Notes: generated by a model from the letters alone, not told the origin. A stretch of 64,000 bases of DNA from Sphaerisporangium rufum (GCF_016863395.1 NZ_BOOU01000049.1:1-64000), one strand, 5' to 3'. Positions 47,540 through 56,147 are shown, numbered from the stretch's first letter. Numbers and translations: made by a program.

Positions 47540-47959
47540 GTTCTACCTTGACGAGAACAGCGTCAGCCGTAGCGTGCGAAGGCTGCTCTCCGGCCTGGGG
47601 TACACGGTGCACACTCCCGCTGAGCTTTTCGGTTCCAGGGAAGTGGCGCTGGGAGCCGCTGACGATCGCTGGTTCCCCTCGTCGGCCGGCGGGGATGGGC
47701 GGTGATCGCCTGCGACATCCGGATCTTCGAGCGTCCGAACGAGTATCAGGCCTACCTGAGAGCGAATGTCGCCGTCTTCCTGTTGCCGGGCGAGTCGAAG
47801 ATCGCCGAGCGATTGGAGTTGATCCAGATCAATCTCGCCGCGATGTGCGGCGAGGCCGGTCAGCTCAGGGCCGGAGTATGGCAGCTGACCGCAAGAGCGC
47901 TGATCCCGTACCGGGCTCCGGCGGCCGGCCGGAAACGCGGCGACCGGTCACGTACCTGA
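47472..47959 (+). pseudogene. PIN-like toxin (VapC45-like), frameshifted
   Basis: Two frames together make one toxin. Frame 47472-47705 gives FYLDENSVSRSVRRLLSGLG, VHTPAELFG and ADDRWFP, then goes out of frame. From 47678 the -1 frame continues with LVGRRGWAVIACDIRIFERP and NLAAMCGEAGQL, to 47959. The three acidic blocks of PIN-like toxins (LDEN, ADDRW, CDIRI) are all present across the join. The switch is at the run of four C (47675-47678); one extra C restores the frame. It may be an inactivating mutation, a sequencing error, or slippage during translation, since Pro-CCC can re-pair one base back. Confidence 0.75.
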
Positions 47960-48011
47960 TCGGCGTCAGCCGGTGGTGGATCATGAAATGTGCTGGCCTG
48001 GGGTGTGCGGC

Positions 48012-48662
48012 TCAGCGGGTCTGGGCGGCGAGGCGGAGGCCGAGGGCGATGAGGACGGTGCCGCTCACCGCGTCCAGCCGGCGGCGGATCGCCGGGCGGC
48101 GGAACCACGCCCTGGCCCGGCCGACCACCGCCGCCAGCGTCAGGTACAGGACGATCTCGATGGCCACCTGGAGCAGGGCCAGCAGCGCGGTGGTGGCGAA
48201 CAGCGGCCGGTCGGCCGGCACGAACTGCGGATAGAAAGCGATCATGAACGCGGCCGCCTTCGGGTTGGCCAGCATCACCACCGAGCCCTCACCGAACGCC
48301 CGCCACCAGGACGGCGCCGGGCCGGCCGGCACCGCTTCCGCCGCCTCGGCGGCCGTGCGGCTACGCCAGGCCGAGCGCCAGGCTTGGATCCCCAGGTACA
48401 GCAGGAAGCCGGCGCCCGCCACCCGCAGTACCAGGAAGGCGATCTCCGAGGCGGCGACCAGGGCGGCGACGCCGGCGGCGGCGAGGAGCGCCCACAGGTA
48501 CAGGCCCGCCTCCAGGCCGAGCACCGTCGGCACCGCGCCGGAGAAGCCGCGCAGCGCCGCCCGGCGCATGATCAGCGCCATCGCCGGGCCGGGGGAGGCC
48601 GAGATAAGGACGACGGCGAGGGCGAAGGCGGGTAACGCGGAGACGAGGTCCATGGGGGCCAT
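48012..48662 (-). CDS. LysE/RhtB-family amino acid exporter
   Basis: This 216-residue inner-membrane protein has the LysE signature near the N-terminus (LISASPGPAMALIMRRAALRGFSGAVPTVLGLEAG) and six hydrophobic segments. GSVVMLANPKAAAFMIAFYPQFV in the middle is the second conserved block. It exports small amino acids or related metabolites. ATG 48662 is used; ATG 48653 is possible. It converges with the toxin remnant. Confidence 0.9.
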   Translation of the reverse strand: MAPMDLVSALPAFALAVVLISASPGPAMALIMRRAALRGFSGAVPTVLGLEAGLYLWALLAAAGVAALVAASEIAFLVLRVAGAGFLLYLGIQAWRSAWRSRTAAEAAEAVPAGPAPSWWRAFGEGSVVMLANPKAAAFMIAFYPQFVPADRPLFATTALLALLQVAIEIVLYLTLAAVVGRARAWFRRPAIRRRLDAVSGTVLIALGLRLAAQTR

Positions 48663-48724
48663 GATGATCGCACCGGTGCCGCCGGTTCAACGCGTTTCCC
48701 CGCCAGGCGGCCGGCAGGAGGGCT

Positions 48725-50047
48725 TCAGCTGGTCGCCGGGGGTGCGACGCGGGTGAGCAGGAGGGCGACGTCGTCGTAGCGGACCGGCAGGGCGGCGATC
48801 ACCGCGTCGCAGGCGGCCTCCAGGGTGTCGCGCGGGGTGGCCAGCACGGCCCGGAGCGCGGCGATGCCGAGGTCGATGTCCTCCTCGCGGCTCTCCACCA
48901 GCCCGTCGGTGTAGAAGGCGAGGATGCCGCCGGGCGGCAGCGTCACCTCGGTGGTGGTGAAGCCGCGCGCGAAGCCCGGGTCACCGACGCCCAGCGCCAG
49001 GCCGGCCGGCGGCTCCAGCAGCGTCGCCGGCCCGCCGGGACGCACCAGGATGGGCGGCGGGTGCCCGGCCCGGGATAGCGCGCAGCGGCGGGTGTCCAGG
49101 TCGACCGTGGCGTACAGGCAGGTGGCGCACTGGATGGCGTCCATGTCCTCGGCCAGCCGGTCCAGCCGGCGCAGGACCTCGTCGGGCGGCAGGTCGAACC
49201 CGGCGAGCGCGCGCACCGCGGCGCGGAGCTGGCCCATCGCGCCGGCGGCGGCCGGGCCGTGGCCCATGGCGTCGCCGATCACCAGCGCGACTCGGGTCGC
49301 CGACAGCGGGATCACGTCGTACCAGTCGCCGCCGACGGGCTGGGCGCTGACCGGCAGGTAGCGGTGGGCGACCTCCAGGCCGGGAGGCACCGAAGGGGAG
49401 AACGGCGCGAGGTTGCGCTGAAAGGCGCGGGCGGTGCGCTGCTCGCGCGAGAACAGCCGGGCGTTGTCGACGCACACCGCGACCCGGCCGGCCAGGTCCG
49501 CCGCCAGCGCGCGGTCGCGGCCGCCGAAGCGGGTCCGGTCCGGGTCGCGGCCGAAGGAGATGAAACCGAGGACGGTGCCGCGCGCGACCAGCGGGGCGGC
49601 GAGGAACGACGAGCGCTCGATCAGCGCCTGTGCGACCGGGTCCAGGACGGCGGCGACGCGCTCCCGCTGGTCGCGTCCTAGCTCGGCCGCGGTGTAGGTC
49701 ACCGGGGCGCGGCTCGACATGCACCGGCCGGCGGGGTGGCCCGGGTGGTAGACGACGATCTCGCCGGCCGGGAAGGCGGCGGCCCACTCGGGCCGGTCGG
49801 CCCGCCCCTTGCCCAGGCGCAGGGCCAGCCGCCGCGCGGCGACGGATCCGTCGCGGGCGCCGGGGTAGGCCTCGTCGCGCAGCAGGCCCTCCAGGACGTA
49901 GAGGGCGGCGGAGTCGGCGAACCGCGGGACCGCGACGTCCATGAAGTGCTCGGCGGCCTGCCGGGGGTCGAGGACGGCGCCGATGCGGGTGCTGATCTCG
50001 TCCAGCAGCATGCCCCGGCCGGGCGCCCTTCCCGCCGCACGCGTCAC
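48725..50047 (-). CDS. PP2C/SpoIIE-type phosphatase with GAF domain
   Basis: The 440-residue protein has an N-terminal GAF domain (DEISTRIGAVLDPRQAAEHFMDVAV ... SFLAAPLVARGTVLGFISFGRD) and a C-terminal SpoIIE-type phosphatase (VGGDWYDVIPL, LVIGDAMGHGPAAAGAMGQLR, SRAGHPPPILV, GGILAFYTDGLVESR, YDDVALLLTR) with the metal-binding aspartates. Such proteins dephosphorylate anti-anti-sigma factors in stress-response switches of actinomycetes. GTG 50047 has GGGGAGG. No kinase or STAS partner is adjacent. Confidence 0.92.
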   Translation of the reverse strand: MTRAAGRAPGRGMLLDEISTRIGAVLDPRQAAEHFMDVAVPRFADSAALYVLEGLLRDEAYPGARDGSVAARRLALRLGKGRADRPEWAAAFPAGEIVVYHPGHPAGRCMSSRAPVTYTAAELGRDQRERVAAVLDPVAQALIERSSFLAAPLVARGTVLGFISFGRDPDRTRFGGRDRALAADLAGRVAVCVDNARLFSREQRTARAFQRNLAPFSPSVPPGLEVAHRYLPVSAQPVGGDWYDVIPLSATRVALVIGDAMGHGPAAAGAMGQLRAAVRALAGFDLPPDEVLRRLDRLAEDMDAIQCATCLYATVDLDTRRCALSRAGHPPPILVRPGGPATLLEPPAGLALGVGDPGFARGFTTTEVTLPPGGILAFYTDGLVESREEDIDLGIAALRAVLATPRDTLEAACDAVIAALPVRYDDVALLLTRVAPPATS

Positions 50048-50397
50048 CGGACCTCCCCGAAGAGATCAGAAAGAACGGACGTCCGACCCGGCCGTGCCGG
50101 GCTTGGCGCCACCGTTCCACAATCCGTCACGACTACGTTAAGTAAAGTAGCACCTACTCTGCGCGCGCTTTCGCGAAACCTCCTCAGGCGGCCGTACCCG
50201 GCCCGCCGGCCGGTGGAGTGGCCGGTATCACAGCGGCGCGGGGGAATCGGGGGTGGACGTGCGGGGTTTGCTCCTGTCGTGCGCCCACGGGGCCGGTTCC
50301 GGCCGGCCCTCGGGTGTCGACATCGCGGCCCGGCGTCCGGCACGTCGGGACCGGGCCGCGGGACCCGTCCGTCTGCTATTTCGGATATAACCTACCT
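50048..50397. other. Divergent region between phosphatase and metN
   Basis: The 350-base gap contains an AT-richer patch (50125-50155) with CTAC/GTAG arms, a perfect TTTCGCGAAA palindrome at 50169-50178, and the metN -10 region at its right end. I found no structure that I could defend as a SAM riboswitch. An open frame from 50218 into metN has no ribosome site and no homology-like start. Confidence 0.4.
50386..50391 (+). promoter_or_regulatory. -10 element of a leaderless metN transcript
   Basis: TATAAC ends seven bases before the GTG that begins metN, so transcription should start at or next to the start codon. No Shine-Dalgarno sequence is present. No good -35 hexamer was seen at 17-18 bases. 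Confidence 0.45.
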
Positions 50398-51390
50398 GTG
50401 ATACAGCTTTCCTCGGTCCGCAAGGTCTACGGCAACGGCGTCGTCGCGCTCGACGGTGTCGATCTCGACGTGCGCGCGGGGGAGATCCACGGCGTGCTCG
50501 GCCGCAGCGGTGCCGGCAAGAGCACCCTGCTGCGCTGCGTCAACCTGCTGGAGCGCCCGACCGGCGGCACCGTCACCGTGGACGGCCGCGAGCTGACCGC
50601 GCTCGGCCAGGCCGAGCTGCGGCGCGCCCGGCGCGGGATCGGCATGATCCACCAGCACTTCGCGCTGCTGTCGTCCCGCACGGTCGCCGGCAACGTCGCC
50701 TTCCCGCTGGAGGTGGCCGGGGTGCCGCGCCGCGAGCGTGCCCGCCGGGTCGGCGAGCTGCTGGAGCTGGTCGATCTCACCGGCAAGGCGTCGGCCTACC
50801 CGGCCCAGCTGTCCGGCGGCCAGAAGCAGCGCGTCGGCATCGCCCGCGCGCTGGCCGCCCGGCCCAAGGTGCTGCTCTCCGACGAGGCGACCAGCGCCCT
50901 CGACCCCGCCACCACGCAGTCGATCCTCGCCCTGCTCGGCCGGCTCAACGCCGAGCTCGGCCTGACGATCCTGCTCATCACGCACGAGATGCACGTCATC
51001 AAGGCGGCCTGCGACTCGGTGTCGATCATGACGGACGGCCGGATCGCCGAGACCGGCCCGGTGGCCGGCCTGGTGGCCCGGCCGGGCTCGCTGCTGACCC
51101 GCGAGATCTTCCCGCTGCCCGAGCCGGCCCCGCCGGGCAGCGTCACGGTGACCTTCGCCGGCCGGGCGGACGAGCCGATCATGTCCACCCTGGTCCGCGC
51201 GTTCGACGTGGACGTCAACATCCTCGGCGGATCGCTGGAGGAACTGGCCGGGGTGCCGATGGGACGGCTGCGGGTGCGCATCGGGGGCGAGCGGTCGGCC
51301 GAGGCGCTGGCCTACCTGCGCAAGCGCGGCCTGCTGCTGGACGAGGCCGCCCCGGCCGGCGCCGCGCTGCTCGGGGAGGGACGCCCATGA
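50398..51390 (+). CDS. metN: Methionine ABC transporter ATPase
   Basis: The 330-residue ATPase starts at GTG 50398 (IQLSSVRKVYGNGVVALDGV). It has Walker A GRSGAGKST (35-43), the Q-loop HQHFALL, the signature LSGGQKQRVGIARAL, Walker B VLLSDEATSALD and the switch His in THEMHV. The C-terminal NIL domain (TVTFAGRADEPIMSTLVRAFDVDVNILGG) binds methionine and inhibits transport when the pool is full. The gene overlaps metI by ATGA. It has no ribosome site and a -10 directly upstream, so translation is probably leaderless. Confidence 0.93.
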   Translation: MIQLSSVRKVYGNGVVALDGVDLDVRAGEIHGVLGRSGAGKSTLLRCVNLLERPTGGTVTVDGRELTALGQAELRRARRGIGMIHQHFALLSSRTVAGNVAFPLEVAGVPRRERARRVGELLELVDLTGKASAYPAQLSGGQKQRVGIARALAARPKVLLSDEATSALDPATTQSILALLGRLNAELGLTILLITHEMHVIKAACDSVSIMTDGRIAETGPVAGLVARPGSLLTREIFPLPEPAPPGSVTVTFAGRADEPIMSTLVRAFDVDVNILGGSLEELAGVPMGRLRVRIGGERSAEALAYLRKRGLLLDEAAPAGAALLGEGRP

Positions 51391-52043
51391 ACGACGACGA
51401 ACTCCTGCGGGCGCTGGCGCAGGCCACCGCCGAGACCGGCCAGATGGTGGTCTGGTCGGCGCTGCTCACCCTGCTGCTCGGGCTCCCGCTCGGCGTGCTG
51501 CTCGTCGCCACCGACCGGGGCGGCCTGGTGCCGGCCCCCGCGGCGCGGGCCGTGCTCGGCGGCGTGGTCAACGTGGGGCGCTCGCTGCCGTTCATCGTGC
51601 TGATGGTGGCGATCCTGCCGTTCACCCGGCTGGTCACCGGCACCACGATCGGCACCGTCGCCGCGATCGTGCCGCTCACGCTCGGCGCCGTACCGTTCTA
51701 CGCGCGGCTGGTGGAGACGGCGCTGCGCGAGGTGGACCGCGCGGTCGTGGAGGCCGCCCAGGCGATGGGCGCGGGCCGCACCCGGATCGTCGCCCGCGTG
51801 CTGCTGCCCGAGGCGCTGCCCGGCCTGGTCGCCGGGCTGACCGTGACCGTGGTGGCGCTGATCGGCTACTCGGCGATGGCCGGCGCCATCGGCGGCGGCG
51901 GGCTCGGCGACCTGGCGATCCGCTACGGCTACCAGCGCTTCGACACCACCGTGATGGTCATCACCGTCGTGCTGCTCGTCGCGGTCGTCCAGATCGTGCA
52001 GAGCCTGGGTGATCTCGTCGCCCGCCGGCTCTCCCATCGATAG
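51387..52043 (+). CDS. metI: Methionine ABC transporter permease
   Basis: This 218-residue permease has the MetI layout: five helices, with the coupling motif ETALREVDRAVVEAAQAMGAGRTRIVARVLLPEALPGLVAGL and YSAMAGAIGGGGLGDLAIRYGYQRF near the end. It overlaps metN by ATGA. The metQ gene begins 24 bases after its stop. Confidence 0.93.
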   Translation: MNDDELLRALAQATAETGQMVVWSALLTLLLGLPLGVLLVATDRGGLVPAPAARAVLGGVVNVGRSLPFIVLMVAILPFTRLVTGTTIGTVAAIVPLTLGAVPFYARLVETALREVDRAVVEAAQAMGAGRTRIVARVLLPEALPGLVAGLTVTVVALIGYSAMAGAIGGGGLGDLAIRYGYQRFDTTVMVITVVLLVAVVQIVQSLGDLVARRLSHR

Positions 52044-52067
52044 ATCACATTGAACACCTGAGGGGAT

Positions 52068-52901
52068 ATGACAGTGCGCAAGCTGATCGGGGCCCTGGCC
52101 GCCGTGCTGACCCTGGCGCTCGCCGGGTGCGGCGCGTCCGGCGGGACGGGGACGCAACAGGCCGCGGCCAAGGACGACGTGCTGAAGGTGGGCGTCAGCC
52201 CGGTGCCGCACGGGGAGATCCTCAAGTACGTGAAGGACAAGCTGGCACCGGCCGCCGGGCTGAAGCTGGAGATCGTCGAGTTCACCGACTACGTGCAGCC
52301 GAACGTGCAGCTCCAGGAGGGCCGGCTGGACGCCAACTACTTCCAGCACCGGCCCTACCTGAAGGACTTCCAGTCGAGCAAGGGCGGCGAGGAGCTGGCC
52401 TACCTCCAGGACGTGCACGTCGAGCCGCTCGGCCTGTACTCCAGGAAGGTCACCGACGTCGCCGCGCTCGCCTCCGGCGCCACCGTGGCGGTGCCCAACG
52501 ACGCCACCAACCTCGGCCGGGCACTGAAGCTGCTGGAGGACAACGGCGTGCTCAAACTCAAGCCGGGCGTGGGCACCGCGGCCACCGAGCGAGACGTGGC
52601 GGAGAACCCGAAGAAGCTGACATTCCGGCCGCTGGAGGCCGCGCAGCTGCCGCGCTCGCTGGAGGACGTGGACGCCGCGGTCATCAACGGCAACTACGCG
52701 CTGGAGGCCAAGCTCAAGCCGGCGAGCGACGCGCTGGTGCTGGAGAAGGCCGAGGGCAACCCCTACGCCAACGGGCTGGTCGTGCTGAAGGGCCAGGAGG
52801 GCGACCCGAAGACCAAGAAGTTGGCGGAGCTGCTGGCCGGCCCCGAGGTGAAGAAGTTCATCCAGGACACCTACCAGGGTTCGGTCATCCCGGCCGCCTG
52901 A
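52068..52901 (+). CDS. metQ: Methionine-binding lipoprotein (NlpA family)
   Basis: The 277-residue lipoprotein has a signal with lipobox LALAGC and a Gly/Thr/Gln linker. NlpA-family blocks follow: LKVGVSPVPHGEILKYVKDKLAP, VEFTDYVQPNVQLQEGRLDANYFQHRPYL and AAVINGNYALEAKLKPASDALVLE. It delivers methionine to MetNI. GAGGGGATATG serves as start region. Confidence 0.93.
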   Translation: MTVRKLIGALAAVLTLALAGCGASGGTGTQQAAAKDDVLKVGVSPVPHGEILKYVKDKLAPAAGLKLEIVEFTDYVQPNVQLQEGRLDANYFQHRPYLKDFQSSKGGEELAYLQDVHVEPLGLYSRKVTDVAALASGATVAVPNDATNLGRALKLLEDNGVLKLKPGVGTAATERDVAENPKKLTFRPLEAAQLPRSLEDVDAAVINGNYALEAKLKPASDALVLEKAEGNPYANGLVVLKGQEGDPKTKKLAELLAGPEVKKFIQDTYQGSVIPAA

Positions 52902-53023
52902 TCCCGTCCGCTGCCGGACCGCCCCCCGCCGACCCCCGGCGGCGGGCGCGGTCGGTGGATCGCCGATGCGGTGTCCGCGATCGGGCCGGGTGCCGCGCGG
53001 CCGGGCGCCGGGGATCGGCCGGG

Positions 53024-53641
53024 TCAGGGCGGCGGCGCCGCGGCCCGGCCGCGCAGCCCGTCGAAGGCGACCGCGCACACCGCGTCGGCCACCGCCGCCG
53101 CGTCCAGGCCGCCGCGCGGCCGGTACCACTCGGTGAGCGAGTTGACCATGCCGAACACCAGCCGGCCGGCGGCGGCCGGGTCGACGTCGGGGCGCACGTC
53201 GCCGTCCGCCGCGGCCTGGCGGACCAGGTCGCCGACCAGGTGGTCGAACTCGCGCCGGCGGTCCAGCGCCCGGCGCTCGGCCGCGGTGTTGCCCCGCACC
53301 CGCAGCAGCAGGGTGACGAACGGCAGCCGCTCGACCAGCACGTGCACACTGCGCCGCACCAGGTGCTCCAGCCGGTCGATCGCCCGGCCGTCCAGCGCGG
53401 CGGCCTCCTCGGCCGCCTCGGCCAGCCCGGACAGGGCCCGGTCCAGGGCCAGCCGGAGCAGCTCGTCCTTGCTGGCGACGTGATGGTAGATGGCCGACTT
53501 GGTGATGCCGAGCCGCCGGGACAGGTCCTCCATGCTGGTGGCCTCGTACCCGCGCTCGTTGAACACGGCGACCGCGACGGCGAGCAGCGACGGCAGGTCG
53601 TAGCCGGGCCGGCCCCGGCGGGTGGCGCGGTCGGTGTTCAT
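53024..53641 (-). CDS. TetR-family transcriptional regulator
   Basis: This 205-residue regulator has the TetR N-terminal HTH: SLLAVAVAVFNERGYEATSMEDLSRRLGITKSAIYHHVASKDELLRLALDRAL, and a helical C-terminal domain of the fatty acid or PaaR-like kind (RLVFGMVNSLTEWYRPRGGLD). ATG 53641 lies inside the first copy of a perfect 17-base tandem repeat that contains ACCGACCTGTC on the coding strand. It is divergent from paaZ and near a catabolic ABC operon whose promoters carry CCGACCGGT palindromes, so local control of these genes is likely. Confidence 0.9.
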   Translation of the reverse strand: MNTDRATRRGRPGYDLPSLLAVAVAVFNERGYEATSMEDLSRRLGITKSAIYHHVASKDELLRLALDRALSGLAEAAEEAAALDGRAIDRLEHLVRRSVHVLVERLPFVTLLLRVRGNTAAERRALDRRREFDHLVGDLVRQAAADGDVRPDVDPAAAGRLVFGMVNSLTEWYRPRGGLDAAAVADAVCAVAFDGLRGRAAAPPP

Positions 53642-53671
53642 GACAGGTCGGTGCTCATGACAGGTCGGTGC
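53638..53671. repeat. Perfect 17-base tandem repeat over the TetR start codon
   Basis: TCATGACAGGTCGGTGC occurs twice in direct succession (53638-53654 and 53655-53671). Each copy contains an ATG on the minus strand. The outer ATG (53658) opens a six-codon frame, MSTDLS, whose TGA overlaps the regulator's ATG. The repeat also contains ACCGACCTGTC, one base from the CCGACCGGTC found at 57916-57925, so it may be an autoregulatory site. Confidence 0.85.
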
Positions 53672-53962
53672 CCCGCCCTTCGGTCTCGTGGCGGCCCGGC
53701 GCCCGGCCGCCGGCCCGCGCCGCTCACCGGCGGCCCGGCCGGGCGTTCCACCGTGCACGCGCCACCGCCCGGATGCCAGGGCGGGCCGGAGCCGCGCATC
53801 CGTGATCCTACCTTTCCGCCCGCCGGCCCACCCGGCGCCACCGGTCCGGGAGCCGCCGCCCCGGGGACGGCGGCGCCACGCGATCCCCGGCCGCACCGGG
53901 ACGGGAGACCGCCGAGGGTTTACCATCCGAATGGCCGGTAGGTAATTCCTGGGAGGTCGGCG
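53642..53962. other. Divergent region between TetR gene and paaZ
   Basis: The left end holds the 17-base tandem repeat. The middle is GC-rich without gene or clear hairpin. The right end holds the inverted repeat TACC-N12-GGTA (53921-53940), with inner CC/GG matches, and the paaZ ribosome site GGGAGG at about 53951-53956. Confidence 0.45.
53921..53940. promoter_or_regulatory. Inverted repeat upstream of paaZ
   Basis: TACCATCCGAATGGCCGGTA is an imperfect palindrome (outer TACC/GGTA and inner CC/GG pairs match) about 23 bases before the paaZ ATG. It could be the operator for the divergent TetR protein, although it lacks the CCGACC core seen at the other sites. Confidence 0.4.
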
Positions 53963-55996
53963 ATGGCGCCGCTACGCAGCTATGTCGGTGGTTCCTGGCA
54001 CGTGCCGGGGGACGAGGGCGTCCCGGTGCACGACGCGGTCACCGGGGAGGAGGTGGCCCGGGTCTCCTCGGCGGGCGTCGACTTCGGCGCCGCGCTGGAG
54101 CACGGCCGGCGGACCGGCGGCCCGGCGCTGCGCGAGATGACCTTCCACCAGCGGGCCGCCCTGCTGAAGTCGCTCGCCTCCCACCTGCGCGAGCACCGGG
54201 AGGAGCTGTACGCGCTGTCGCTGCGCACCGGGGCGACCCGCGGCGACGCGAAGTTCGACGTGGACGGCGGCATCGGCGCGCTGTTCTCCTACTCCAGCCG
54301 GGGCCGCCGCGAGCTGCCCAACGCCCGCGTGCTGCCCGACGGCGCGGTCGAGCCGCTGGGCAGGGGCGGCACTTTCGTGGCCCAGCACGTCCACACCCCG
54401 CTGCGTGGGGTGGCGGTGCAGATCAACGCGTTCAACTTCCCGGTCTGGGGGCCGCTGGAGAAGCTCGCCCCGGCCTTCGTCGCCGGCGTGCCGTCGCTGG
54501 TCAAGCCGGCCGGGCAGACCGCCTACGTCACCGCGCGGCTGGTCGAGCTGATCGTCGAGTCCGGCATCCTGCCGGAGGGCTCGCTGCAGCTGGTGTGCGG
54601 CGGGGCGGGCGACCTGTTCGAGCACCTCACCGAGCAGGACCTGGTGGCGTTCACCGGGTCGGCGGCCACCGCGCAGAAGCTGCGCACCCACCCGGTGGTG
54701 GCGGCGCGCTCGGTGCGCTTCAACGCCGAGGCCGACTCGCTGAACTGCTCGATCCTCGGCCCGGACGCCACGCCGGACACCGCCGAATTCGGGCTGTTCG
54801 TCCGCCAGCTGGTCACCGAGATGACCGTCAAGGCCGGGCAGAAGTGCACGGCGATCCGCCGCGCGTTCGTCCCGGCCGAGCTGCTGGACGCGGTCGCCGA
54901 GGCCGCCGCCGCAGAGCTGGCCGCCGTCACGGTGGGCCATCCGGCCGACCCGGCGGTGCGGATGGGCCCGCTGGCGAGCCTCGGGCAGCGCGAGGAGGTC
55001 CGCCGCGCGCTCAAGGCGCTGGTCCAGGCCGGTTCGGTGGTGTTCGGCGACCCCGACCGGGTGGCGGTCACCGGCGCCGACGTCGAGCGCGGCGCGTTCG
55101 TCTCGCCGGTGCTGCTCCGGGTGGACGACCCCGCCCGCCCCGAGCCGCACGAGGTGGAGGCGTTCGGCCCGGTCAGTACGCTGATGCCCTACACCTCGGC
55201 CGCCGAGGTCACCGAGCTGGCCGCCCGGGGCCAGGGCAGCCTGGTCGGCTCGGTGGTCACCGCCGACCATGACTTCGCCCGCGAGGTGGTGCTCGGGGCC
55301 GCCCCCTGGCACGGCCGGCTGCTGGTGCTGGACGCCGAGTCGGCCGCCGAGTCCACCGGGCACGGCTCGCCGCTGCCGGTGCTGGTGCACGGCGGCCCGG
55401 GCCGGGCCGGCGGCGGCGAGGAGATGGGCGGGATCCGCGGGGTGCTGCGCCACATGGCGCGCACGGCGGTGCAGGGCTCGCCGGCGACGCTGGCCGCGGT
55501 GACCGGCCGCTGGGTGCCCGGGGCGGCGCGGCACACTGGCGGCGGCCACCCGTTCCGCAAGCACCTGGAGGACCTGCGGCCGGGGGACACGGTGGTCGCC
55601 GGGCCGCGCCGGGTGGAACTGGCGGACATCGAGCACTTCGCCGAGTTCACCGGGGACACCTTCTACGCGCACACCGACGAGGAGGCGGCGCGGGCCAACC
55701 CGTTCTTCGCCGGGCGGGTGGCGCACGGCTACCTGATCGTCTCGCTGGCGGCCGGCCTGTTCGTGCACCCCGACCCCGGGCCGGTGCTGGCGAACTACGG
55801 CCTGGAGGACCTGCGGTTCCTCACCCCGGTGTACCCGGGGGACGAGCTGACCGTCACGCTCACCGCCAAGCGGATCGACCCGCGCGAGGGCGCGGAGTAC
55901 GGCGAGGTGCGCTGGGACGCCGACGTCACCAAGCAGGACGGCTCCTCGGTGGCCAGGTACGACGTGCTCACCCTGGTCGCCAAGCGCGAACCCTGA
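53963..55996 (+). CDS. paaZ: PaaZ-type bifunctional aldehyde dehydrogenase / MaoC enoyl-CoA hydratase
   Basis: The 677-residue protein matches PaaZ in length and layout. An N-terminal ALDH domain has QINAFNFPVWGPLEKLAPAF, AFTGSAATAQKLR, catalytic Glu256 in FNAEADSLN and Cys295 in AGQKCTAIRR. A C-terminal MaoC hot-dog domain begins near 535 (DIEHFAEFTGDTFYAHTDEEAARANPF, FAGRVAHGYLIVS). PaaZ opens oxepin-CoA and oxidises the resulting aldehyde in phenylacetate breakdown. No other paa genes are in the window, so it may serve a different CoA-linked ring. It is divergent from the TetR gene. Confidence 0.93.
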   Translation: MAPLRSYVGGSWHVPGDEGVPVHDAVTGEEVARVSSAGVDFGAALEHGRRTGGPALREMTFHQRAALLKSLASHLREHREELYALSLRTGATRGDAKFDVDGGIGALFSYSSRGRRELPNARVLPDGAVEPLGRGGTFVAQHVHTPLRGVAVQINAFNFPVWGPLEKLAPAFVAGVPSLVKPAGQTAYVTARLVELIVESGILPEGSLQLVCGGAGDLFEHLTEQDLVAFTGSAATAQKLRTHPVVAARSVRFNAEADSLNCSILGPDATPDTAEFGLFVRQLVTEMTVKAGQKCTAIRRAFVPAELLDAVAEAAAAELAAVTVGHPADPAVRMGPLASLGQREEVRRALKALVQAGSVVFGDPDRVAVTGADVERGAFVSPVLLRVDDPARPEPHEVEAFGPVSTLMPYTSAAEVTELAARGQGSLVGSVVTADHDFAREVVLGAAPWHGRLLVLDAESAAESTGHGSPLPVLVHGGPGRAGGGEEMGGIRGVLRHMARTAVQGSPATLAAVTGRWVPGAARHTGGGHPFRKHLEDLRPGDTVVAGPRRVELADIEHFAEFTGDTFYAHTDEEAARANPFFAGRVAHGYLIVSLAAGLFVHPDPGPVLANYGLEDLRFLTPVYPGDELTVTLTAKRIDPREGAEYGEVRWDADVTKQDGSSVARYDVLTLVAKREP

Positions 55997-56097
55997 CCCG
56001 GGCCCGCCGCGCCCGCCCGCCGGACCGGCCCGTCCCGTGCCCGGCGGGCCTCGTATGTTGCGGGTGGGTATCGGGCGAGATCAGGCCGGACACGCCG

Positions 56098-56127
56098 TTG
56101 ACATGCCCACATCCGCCGGGCTACTTT
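56098..56127 (+). promoter_or_regulatory. Promoter of the peptide-type binding protein gene
   Basis: A perfect TTGACA (56098-56103) is followed after 18 bases by TACTTT (56122-56127), with the operator palindrome directly downstream. The leader is about 100 bases. Confidence 0.5.
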
Positions 56128-56131
56128 TTCA

Positions 56132-56147
56132 TTCCGACCGGTTGGAA
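56132..56147. promoter_or_regulatory. Operator palindrome TTCC-GACCGGTT-GGAA
   Basis: The 16-base inverted repeat lies at the expected transcription start. Its centre ACCGGT is a perfect palindrome and the core CCGACCGGT recurs at 57916-57924 in the next promoter. Binding by the nearby TetR protein is inferred. Confidence 0.5.

Noticed and set aside
50048-50397. SAM riboswitch before metNIQ
   Set aside because: I could not find the kink-turn and pseudoknot pattern, and a -10 directly before GTG argues against a long leader.
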